Positions 18,167 through 24,218 of a stretch of 24,218 bases of DNA are shown piece after piece. Origin of the DNA: UPXZ01 sp047974405 (GTDB lineage: Bacteria; Bacteroidota; Bacteroidia; Bacteroidales; Paludibacteraceae); the NCBI GenBank assembly GCA_047974405.1, contig JBKECI010000006.1:1-24218 (forward strand). Reading direction: 5' to 3'. The notes under the pieces are model-generated. The model was not told the DNA's origin. It was given only the letters and a program-made list of their open reading frames with translations, and searched no databases. Made by a program: the position numbers and the translations under genes. Numbering within the stretch: the first letter of the stretch is position 1; every line of letters begins with the position of its first letter.

Positions 18167-20665
18167 TTAATTCTGAATCGTAAATTTGAAATAATTGGTA
18201 TATTCGTGGTGTATTGCTCTTCCAGCAATTCTGTTGCTCCGATATCCATTGTTGCCACTTTGGGCAGTTCCTGTCATAATACGGGGAGCCGGTGTTGTTA
18301 ATCCGTATTCACCAACAACCATATTTATCCCGTCCACCGTTACATTCTGAGGCGTAAACACCAGTTTTCCTGCATCATCTTTAGATACTAAAATATTGGT
18401 GCGCTGATTGATAAGTCCTTTGGATTCTTTGTTGATCCTATACATAGTTGAAACAATGTTGGTGTAGGGCGAATTTATATTGTAGGGATAAAGGAAAAGT
18501 TGTCTATCATCGGGCAGTTCATAACCTTGCAAAAAGTGAGATTTTAAGAAGTCAATGCACATTTCAATTCTCCCTGTAGAAAGAAGCCCGTTTTTCAGAC
18601 TATCTAAATTAGGTAAGTCGCCTACCAATCTTGCTCTTGTCAGCGCATTGTTATTCGGCATAACAATTGTATAAAAATTGTCTTCGCTTATTCCAAGCAG
18701 TTCGTCGGTAGTTGTTGATTTAAGAGCATATTGTACATAATCTGCAAACTGAGAAACATTTGTATTTTCTGTACCAGTCTGTCGAATATAATACCATAAT
18801 GTATTGCTATTCCACCCTTCTTTGAGTGTTGGAGCCGATTCTCTTTGTGAATATTGGAGTGTTTTATCAATGGTGTAAACAGTCCCATTGTCAAATGTTT
18901 CTCCTTTGGTTATATTCACAACCGTGTTGTCTTCTATATTTCCTGTTGCTTGCAATTGATTATTTTTATACCTCACTACATCACCGCTTGTTGTGTTTCT
19001 AAATCCCCAGCCGCCATAATCTGAGATACCATCGTCAAATTTCACTTCCGAATCAACGCCTGCATCCACCCAGCCCTCAAATAGATGTAAACGCATCAAT
19101 CGCCGGATACGGTCTGTAACATTGGTATTTACGAGTAAATTGTTTGAAAAATTGCTTGTTTCGGTATTGTAGCTAAACCCATCGTTTTTAAATTGCTCAT
19201 CAGAAATTAGTAGTGAGGTGTATCTATGGTTTGGGTAGCCGGTTATTTTACTTTTCATCAATTCGTCTTTCAGAGAAGATGTTCCATAATATTTAATGTA
19301 TGCCGCATTGAGGTATAAATAGGCTGGATTGAGAAATATCTCGGAATAAACCGTCTCAAACAATTTACTTTTAATCACATGGTCTATGGTATATATAAAT
19401 CCGTTACTAGTAAGTTTTTTGTCAATTACTCCAAAATCGTAGTACGATATTCCAGTGCTCCCCTGTCCGTTTATATATTCGCCGGTTGATACCTGTGAAC
19501 TTTTCAACTGTGAGGGCCAAACCATCGTATTGACCATATGTGTATTGATCAATGTTGTTACAGCTTCGATAGGCAAATCACTTAGTTTATCGTAGTATTT
19601 TAGCAATCTGCTGTGTAAGTAATTGGTCAAAATTTCATTGCTTGGAACAAAAAGCGTATAACCGTCAGATTGTGTATTTTTTGTATTGTCATTATATATC
19701 ACTTCCAACGCCGGCGAGAAGGAAAGTGGCTGCTCGCCCGACGTGCTGTAACTTTTCACATATATTTTATTGATACCATCATTGGGCCTTACAATTTTAT
19801 ATTTTTCTGCCAGAACAGCATCTTCGGTGTAATGTTTATACACATACTCTCCGGATAAGTTTTTGAAATCAAGTAACGACTTAAAAGTTGCATATTGATT
19901 TTGAATTAGATATTTATCCATATTGTTTAATGGAAGATTGACCACCGATACTTCATGAGCTATACCATTTCTACCTTTGATGTTTGGTTTTATGATAGTA
20001 CCGTTATATATATTGCCTATTACTCCCGTGCCTACCGTCTCTCCCCCCACGTACTGCGTATTAGGAAAAAACTCGTTGTAATCGGTTGCTGTCAAATTAC
20101 TTTTGGAAAAATAATTTTGCATAAATACCGGATAATATTTGAAGTTATTGTCCGAAGATTGGCTAAAAGTGGTACCATCTATATTTTGGTCGATTACCCA
20201 ATTGTTGCTGTATTCAGGATCTTTGTAGAGTGTTTCGTAATAGTAAGTTTGCTTTTTCAATCCATCGCCTACAGAGTACCTGTTACCTACCGTACCGGTA
20301 AAGATATCTCCCAAGTTTTCAGAAAGCCAATAAGATTGCACCATAGAATAGGCTACAATTTTATTGACCACCTCCTGCGGAATATCCGCTACAGAACTGT
20401 ACCCATTTTGCTGCAAAAAGGTGGCAAACGCATTGTCGTTGGGAGCTATCAGGGTAAAGTATCCCCCTTCTTTTATCTGCCCCGCATAGAGCGTTCTATC
20501 GATACAGGCTAAATAGTTACTAAAATTTCCTTCGCTTTGTAGTATTTCATACAGAGGTTTTTGCAGCCAGTCCGGTTCTGCAAAATAATCGTCTTCTTTG
20601 TTGCAACCTATAAAAAGAGACAAACTAAAAAGAATGACGTAGTAGAGTTTAATTTTTTTGACCAT
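18167..20665 (-). CDS. Lipoprotein with four tandem FAS1 (fasciclin) domains; first gene of the PUL
   Basis: The 832-residue product is a predicted surface lipoprotein: hydrophobic signal, lipobox LFIGC (acylated Cys21) and CNKEDD, which fits the lysine-plus-acidic export signal known for surface lipoproteins of some Bacteroidota. Four FAS1 repeats can be traced from their H1-type strands: FTLIAPNDNAF (70-80), YTLFVPSNEIL (336-346), YTSLLISDEQF (482-492) and YTIVMPNNNAL (665-675). Closing motifs are NGIAHEVSVV (233-242), NGFIYTIDHVI (421-431) and NGTVYTIDKTL (593-603). Repeat 1 has a large Tyr/Asn-rich insertion (about 140-230), and repeat 4 lacks a clear closing motif. No carbohydrate-binding module is visible. 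It is the promoter-proximal gene, 133 nt before susC-1. FAS1 domains mediate adhesion in other organisms; here I infer a surface scaffold or glycan-binding role with SusCD. The function is unproven. Confidence 0.87.
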   Translation of the reverse strand: MVKKIKLYYVILFSLSLFIGCNKEDDYFAEPDWLQKPLYEILQSEGNFSNYLACIDRTLYAGQIKEGGYFTLIAPNDNAFATFLQQNGYSSVADIPQEVVNKIVAYSMVQSYWLSENLGDIFTGTVGNRYSVGDGLKKQTYYYETLYKDPEYSNNWVIDQNIDGTTFSQSSDNNFKYYPVFMQNYFSKSNLTATDYNEFFPNTQYVGGETVGTGVIGNIYNGTIIKPNIKGRNGIAHEVSVVNLPLNNMDKYLIQNQYATFKSLLDFKNLSGEYVYKHYTEDAVLAEKYKIVRPNDGINKIYVKSYSTSGEQPLSFSPALEVIYNDNTKNTQSDGYTLFVPSNEILTNYLHSRLLKYYDKLSDLPIEAVTTLINTHMVNTMVWPSQLKSSQVSTGEYINGQGSTGISYYDFGVIDKKLTSNGFIYTIDHVIKSKLFETVYSEIFLNPAYLYLNAAYIKYYGTSSLKDELMKSKITGYPNHRYTSLLISDEQFKNDGFSYNTETSNFSNNLLVNTNVTDRIRRLMRLHLFEGWVDAGVDSEVKFDDGISDYGGWGFRNTTSGDVVRYKNNQLQATGNIEDNTVVNITKGETFDNGTVYTIDKTLQYSQRESAPTLKEGWNSNTLWYYIRQTGTENTNVSQFADYVQYALKSTTTDELLGISEDNFYTIVMPNNNALTRARLVGDLPNLDSLKNGLLSTGRIEMCIDFLKSHFLQGYELPDDRQLFLYPYNINSPYTNIVSTMYRINKESKGLINQRTNILVSKDDAGKLVFTPQNVTVDGINMVVGEYGLTTPAPRIMTGTAQSGNNGYRSNRIAGRAIHHEYTNYFKFTIQN

Positions 20666-20683
20666 AATCTGTGAAAAGATTTT

Positions 20684-20697
20684 TTAAATATATTTAA
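20684..20697. repeat. 14-bp perfect AT palindrome upstream of the first PUL gene
   Basis: TTAAATATATTTAA is its own reverse complement and lies 18 bp upstream of the start codon of the four-FAS1 gene. It contains only A and T, so chance occurrence is quite possible in this region. If the promoter is where I place it, the palindrome is in the 5' untranslated leader. Confidence 0.4.
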
Positions 20698-20782
20698 GGC
20701 TATTATTAGCGGTCTATGATTTCATGGTTGATAAATATTTGGTTTTAACAGTAGTAAAAAATTACCGCTTATTTATCCGACA

Positions 20783-20809
20783 CAAAAATATATCTTTTAT
20801 AAAAGCAAA
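20783..20809 (-). promoter_or_regulatory. Candidate promoter of the PUL operon
   Basis: On the minus strand, TATTTTTG at 20790-20783 matches the Bacteroidota -7 consensus TAnnTTTG exactly. A TTTG that could serve as the -33 element lies at 20809-20806. The gap between them is 15 bp, shorter than the usual 19-21, so the -33 match is doubtful. Transcription would start near 20776 and give a leader of about 110 nt before the four-FAS1 gene. No other exact -7 match was found on this strand between that gene and about 20900. Confidence 0.35.
20794..20805. promoter_or_regulatory. 12-bp palindrome within the candidate PUL promoter (possible operator)
   Basis: CTTTTATAAAAG is a perfect palindrome placed between the candidate -7 and -33 elements of the PUL promoter, where a bound dimeric regulator would affect RNA polymerase. 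No regulator gene is in the window, and the base composition makes a chance palindrome plausible. Confidence 0.3.
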
Positions 20810-20874
20810 AAATAGACTAAATGATTTAATAACTGTGTTTTTTGACATTTTTTTAATCGACGTGTTTTACAGCA

Positions 20875-20882
20875 TATTTTTG
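20875..20882 (+). promoter_or_regulatory. Candidate -7 element for dnaE (distal)
   Basis: TATTTTTG matches the Bacteroidota -7 consensus TAnnTTTG, 221 bp before the dnaE ATG. The nearest upstream TTTG (20841-20844) is 30 bp away, too far for a standard -33 element, so the support is one-sided. Confidence 0.22.
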
Positions 20883-20983
20883 CCCTGTATTACCCGTCTA
20901 TTACTCCAAGGCATTAACAATCGCATTGTTTGTCCCATCATTTTTTTTAAGCAAATGCACATTCTCTCGCAAAATGCGCATTA

Positions 20984-20991
20984 TATATTTG
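20984..20991 (+). promoter_or_regulatory. Candidate -7 element for dnaE (proximal)
   Basis: TATATTTG followed by T matches the -7 consensus TAnnTTTGY, 112 bp before the dnaE ATG, and would give a leader of about 105 nt. No TTTG lies 19-21 bp upstream. It is the nearer and somewhat better of the two dnaE candidates. Confidence 0.28.
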
Positions 20992-21103
20992 TTGATAACT
21001 TTCCGCCAATTTATTTTTCAAAAGAAAGAAAAAAGCCTATCTTTATCAATTGGAACCAATCCCCGACACATTCGCACAAACCACTTAAAAACAACAGTTT
21101 ATT

Positions 21104-24100
21104 ATGAGTTCTTTTGTACATCTTCACGTACATTCCAGTTTTTCTGTACTTGACGGAATGTCAAGCGTTACCGGACTGATTGACCGTGCCATCAAGTGCG
21201 GTATGCCCGCAATAGCTCTTACCGACCATGGCAATATGTTTGGAATCAAAGAGTTTTATAATTATGCCCACAAAAAAAACAGCAAAACGAAAGATGAGAT
21301 AAAAAAACTGGAAGAAAAACTAAAAGAGACATCGCTATCTGAGTCGGAAAAAGAAAGAATAAGCATTGAAATAAGGTCATTCGAGCGACAAATATTTAAG
21401 CCAATTATCGGTTCTGAGGTGTATGTAGCCCGACGTGGCAGGTTTTTAAAAGATAAAGATATTAAAGAAGATCGGAGTGGTTACCACTTGGTACTACTTG
21501 CCAAAAACAAAGAAGGATACAAGAACCTCTCGCGATTGGTTTCGCTGGGCTATACCGAAGGATTTTACTACAAGCCACGCATCGACCATGAAATACTGGA
21601 GAGATACAGCGAGGGGCTGATAGCCTCTTCTGCTTGTTTGGGTGGAGAAATACATAAATATATTGAAAAAGGCGATATTGTAGGGGCGGAAAAACGCATC
21701 TGGTGGTACAAAAATGTATTTGGAGACGACTTTTATCTCGAGCTCCAGCGACACCAAACCGACAAACAGGGAGCAAACACCGAAACTTATCCCAAACAAC
21801 AACATCAGAATGAAGAACTAATCAAACTCGCCCGCAAAACAAATACCCCATTAGTCGCCACTAATGATGTACACTTTTTGGAAGAGGAACATGCCGACGC
21901 CCACGAACATCTAATATGCCTTAGCACAGGCAAAGACTTGGACGACCCCACAAGAATGAGATATACCAAGCAAGAGTGGTTGAAAACTTCGGAAGAAATG
22001 GCAGAAATATTTTCAGACATTCCGGAGGCTCTCGAAAACACTATCCAAATTTTTAATAAAATAGAAAATTATAGCATAGACTCTCCTCCGATGATGCCCG
22101 TCTTCCCTATCCCCAAAGAGTTTGCGACCGAAGAAGAATACAAAGAAAGATTTTCTGAAACAGATTTAATCGCAGAATTTGAAAACGAAGCCTATCGACG
22201 GCTCGGGGGTTACGAAAAAGTAATAAGAGTAAAATTAGAAGCAGACTATCTGACAAAACTCACTTACGAAGGGGCAAAAAAAAGATACGACAGCAATCTC
22301 AATGCCGACACTAAAGAACGCATAGATTTTGAATTGGATGTAATGAAAAAAATGGGATTTCCCGGATATTTTCTTATTGTACAGGACTTTATACAAGCCG
22401 CGCGCGATATGAACATATCCGTGGGACCGGGTCGTGGGTCTGCAGCAGGTTCAGTAGTGGCTTACTGCCTAAAAATAACAAATATAGACCCCCTCCCTTA
22501 CGACTTGCTGTTTGAGCGCTTTCTTAACCCCGATCGTATTTCGATGCCCGATATCGATATCGATTTTGAAGATGACAAGCGAGGACAGGTAATGCGATGG
22601 GTAACAGATAAATACGGCAAAGAACGTGTAGCAAATATAGTTACATACGGGTCTATGGCAGCAAAATCCTCCATTAAAGATGTGGCGCGGGTGCAAAAAC
22701 TCCCTCTGTCCGAAGCCGAACGGCTGACCAAGCTTATCCCGGCAAGACCCCCCAAAGACAAGGATGGAAACGACATTAAAATCAATATATCGAACAGCAT
22801 CAAATACGTCCCCGAACTCAACGAAGCGCGCTATTCAAGCAATCCAATGCTTTCCAACACACTCCGGTTTGCCGAAATGCTAGAAGGAACCATCCGCCAG
22901 ACAGGAGTTCACGCCTGCGGACTAATTATAGGGTCAGATGATTTGAAAAATTTAGTACCCTTAAGTACCGCCCAAGACAAAGAAACCAAAGAAGACAAAG
23001 TCATCACACAGTTCGAGGGTTCGGTTATCGAAGAGGTAGGTTTGATAAAAATGGACTTTCTGGGACTAAAAACCCTCTCCATAATAAAAGACGCTGTAAT
23101 CAACATCAAAAAGTCGAAAGGTATAGACGTGGACATAGACAACATCCCCCTTGACGACAAAAAGACCTACAAACTCTTCAGCAAAGGCGAAACCGTTGGG
23201 GTATTTCAGTTTGAAAGCGCCGGTATGCAAAAATACCTCAAGGAACTAAAACCAACACAGTTTGAAGACTTGATTGCCATGAATGCACTATACCGTCCAG
23301 GTCCTATGGACTACATACCTCAGTTTGTGAAACGCAAACACGGACAAGAGGCTATCGAGTATCCTTTCCCGACAATGGAAAAACGGCTGAAAGAGACTTA
23401 CGGAATTACCGTCTATCAAGAGCAGGTCATGCTTCTGAGCCGAGATTTGGCCGGATTTACCCGCGGACAGTCTGATGAACTTCGCAAGGCAATGGGCAAA
23501 AAGCTGAAAGATAAAATGGAGTCGCTACATGTCAAATTTATAGATGGAGCGTCAAAAAACGGATTTGGTCCTATCGACAAGCTGGAACAAATTTGGGAAG
23601 ACTGGGCAAAATTCGCATCCTACGCCTTCAACAAATCTCATGCTACCTGTTATTCGCTCGTAGCTTATCAAACTGCTTACATCAAAGCGCACTACCCTGC
23701 CGAATTTATGGCTGCAAACCTTACCCGAAACAAAGACGACATTGCCGAGGTAGGAAAGTTGATGGACGAATGCAAATCAATGAAAACCAACGTTCTTGGA
23801 CCGGACATAAACGAAAGTGACCTTACCTTTACGGTAAACAAAGGGGGCGACATCCGATTTGGGCTGGGCGGCATCAAAAATGTAGGAGACGGCGCGGTCG
23901 AAAGTATCATTTTTGAAAGAGAAAAAAACGGTAAGTACAAAAGCGTATTCGATTTTTTCGAAAGGGTAAACCTCACCTCGTGCAATAAAAAAAACATTGA
24001 AAGCCTGATTCTTGCCGGAGCATTTGATACCTTCGAAGACATACGCCGAGAGCAATTCTTTACCGTCTCCGAAGGTAAGGAAGAGACAGTATTGGAAACC

Positions 24101-24218
24101 CTGATACACTATGGCAACCTTTACCAACAAGATAGATCTTTCAATCAAAACTCTCTGTTTGGAGATTTGGACAATAGTGTAGAAATAGCCAAGCCCCCCA
24201 TCCCATTTACCAGCGAAT
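21104..24218 (+). CDS. dnaE: DNA polymerase III alpha subunit (DnaE), partial at the right edge
   Basis: The first 1038 codons of the replicative polymerase subunit that synthesises chromosomal DNA with the sliding clamp and clamp loader. The frame stays open to the window end; Bacteroidota DnaE is about 1,200-1,300 residues, so the C-terminal part (OB fold, tau-binding region) is missing. Seen: an N-terminal PHP domain with HLHVHSSFSVLDG (6-18) and TDHGNMFG (40-47); a highly charged insertion (about 56-98); polymerase palm motif PDIDIDF (482-488) with catalytic Asp483 and Asp485, and Asp651 in MDFLGL, matching the three catalytic aspartates of E. coli DnaE; GVFQFESAGM; ALYRPGPMDY; and a helix-hairpin-helix-like FGLGGIKNVGDG (about 919-930). 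All expected PHP metal ligands appear present: His8, His10, Asp17, His42, Glu105, His128, Cys178, Asp255 and His257. The start ATG has no clear Shine-Dalgarno site but gives the normal DnaE N-terminus. It is transcribed away from the PUL. Confidence 0.97.
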   Translation, partial: MSSFVHLHVHSSFSVLDGMSSVTGLIDRAIKCGMPAIALTDHGNMFGIKEFYNYAHKKNSKTKDEIKKLEEKLKETSLSESEKERISIEIRSFERQIFKPIIGSEVYVARRGRFLKDKDIKEDRSGYHLVLLAKNKEGYKNLSRLVSLGYTEGFYYKPRIDHEILERYSEGLIASSACLGGEIHKYIEKGDIVGAEKRIWWYKNVFGDDFYLELQRHQTDKQGANTETYPKQQHQNEELIKLARKTNTPLVATNDVHFLEEEHADAHEHLICLSTGKDLDDPTRMRYTKQEWLKTSEEMAEIFSDIPEALENTIQIFNKIENYSIDSPPMMPVFPIPKEFATEEEYKERFSETDLIAEFENEAYRRLGGYEKVIRVKLEADYLTKLTYEGAKKRYDSNLNADTKERIDFELDVMKKMGFPGYFLIVQDFIQAARDMNISVGPGRGSAAGSVVAYCLKITNIDPLPYDLLFERFLNPDRISMPDIDIDFEDDKRGQVMRWVTDKYGKERVANIVTYGSMAAKSSIKDVARVQKLPLSEAERLTKLIPARPPKDKDGNDIKINISNSIKYVPELNEARYSSNPMLSNTLRFAEMLEGTIRQTGVHACGLIIGSDDLKNLVPLSTAQDKETKEDKVITQFEGSVIEEVGLIKMDFLGLKTLSIIKDAVINIKKSKGIDVDIDNIPLDDKKTYKLFSKGETVGVFQFESAGMQKYLKELKPTQFEDLIAMNALYRPGPMDYIPQFVKRKHGQEAIEYPFPTMEKRLKETYGITVYQEQVMLLSRDLAGFTRGQSDELRKAMGKKLKDKMESLHVKFIDGASKNGFGPIDKLEQIWEDWAKFASYAFNKSHATCYSLVAYQTAYIKAHYPAEFMAANLTRNKDDIAEVGKLMDECKSMKTNVLGPDINESDLTFTVNKGGDIRFGLGGIKNVGDGAVESIIFEREKNGKYKSVFDFFERVNLTSCNKKNIESLILAGAFDTFEDIRREQFFTVSEGKEETVLETLIHYGNLYQQDRSFNQNSLFGDLDNSVEIAKPPIPFTSE

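Larger units (their letters stand above)
20666..21103. other. 438-bp divergent intergenic region between the PUL and dnaE
   Basis: The region is visibly richer in A and T than the flanking genes. It contains candidate promoter elements for both directions, two perfect palindromes, and a plus-strand frame without stops from about 20688 to 21107. An ATG at 20724 in that frame would give 127 residues, and its TGA overlaps the dnaE ATG as ATGA. The conceptual protein is rich in Ile, Phe, Asn and Lys and nearly lacks Gly, Ala and Glu, so it looks like translated AT-rich noncoding DNA. I do not call it a gene. No structural RNA was recognised. Confidence 0.6.

Noticed and set aside
19955..20512. 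185-codon plus-strand frame opposite the four-FAS1 gene
   Set aside because: It lies wholly antisense to FAS1 repeat 1, and its Ile/Arg/Tyr-rich translation is what reverse-complemented coding sequence gives.
20724..21107. 127-residue hypothetical gene in the dnaE upstream region
   Set aside because: The stop-free frame is real, but Gly, Ala and Glu are nearly absent and no motif is seen; reported as a finding rather than a gene.
21462..22041. Minus-strand frames of 78-104 codons inside dnaE
   Set aside because: They overlap each other and the firmly identified PHP domain of DnaE on the opposite strand; they are shadows of that gene.
1..24218. Mobile element, CRISPR array, tRNA or rRNA
   Set aside because: Reading both strands, I saw no transposase or integrase motifs, no regularly spaced direct repeats, and no cloverleaf or rRNA-like sequence.

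Overview
The window comes from a member of the Bacteroidota, most likely the order Bacteroidales. Evidence: two complete SusC/SusD outer-membrane pairs, lipoproteins with short signal peptides, two enzymes ending in type IX secretion (T9SS) sorting domains, AT-rich spacers almost without Shine-Dalgarno sequences, and a Bacteroidota-style DnaE. The T9SS tails argue against Bacteroides proper, where such tails are rare, and fit environmental or gut lineages such as Paludibacteraceae, Dysgonomonadaceae or Prolixibacteraceae. The genus cannot be fixed from this window.

Positions 25-20665 hold nine genes, all on the minus strand. In transcription order (right to left) they are: a lipoprotein with four FAS1 (fasciclin) repeats; SusC-1; SusD-1; two lipoproteins with FAS1 domains followed by a probable beta-sandwich; SusC-2; SusD-2; a family PL11 rhamnogalacturonan lyase; and a CE12-like rhamnogalacturonan acetylesterase. 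Spacers are 9-40 nt except for 133 nt before SusC-1, so the block reads as one operon of about 20.6 kb, a polysaccharide utilization locus (PUL) for rhamnogalacturonan I (RG-I), the branched pectin backbone. The inferred scheme is that the T9SS-exported esterase and lyase deacetylate and cleave RG-I outside the cell, the FAS1 lipoproteins and SusD proteins hold the polymer or its fragments at the surface, and the two TonB-dependent SusC channels import the oligosaccharides. No regulator, glycoside hydrolase or inner-membrane transporter lies in the window, so oligosaccharide breakdown and control must be encoded elsewhere.

Positions 20666-21103 are a 438-bp AT-rich divergent intergenic region. 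It holds candidate Bacteroidota -7 elements for both directions, a 12-bp perfect palindrome between the candidate promoter elements of the PUL, a 14-bp AT palindrome near the first start codon, and an unusual stop-free frame that ends in an ATGA overlap with dnaE.

Positions 21104-24218 encode, on the plus strand, the first 1038 codons of DnaE, the replicative DNA polymerase III alpha subunit, cut by the right edge. It is a housekeeping gene and marks the boundary of the PUL. No tRNA, rRNA, CRISPR array, insertion sequence or phage gene was seen.

The most unusual aspect is the PUL's reliance on FAS1-domain lipoproteins where SusE/SusF-type binding proteins would be expected: three in one operon, two of them carrying an uncharacterised C-terminal module that may bind carbohydrate.
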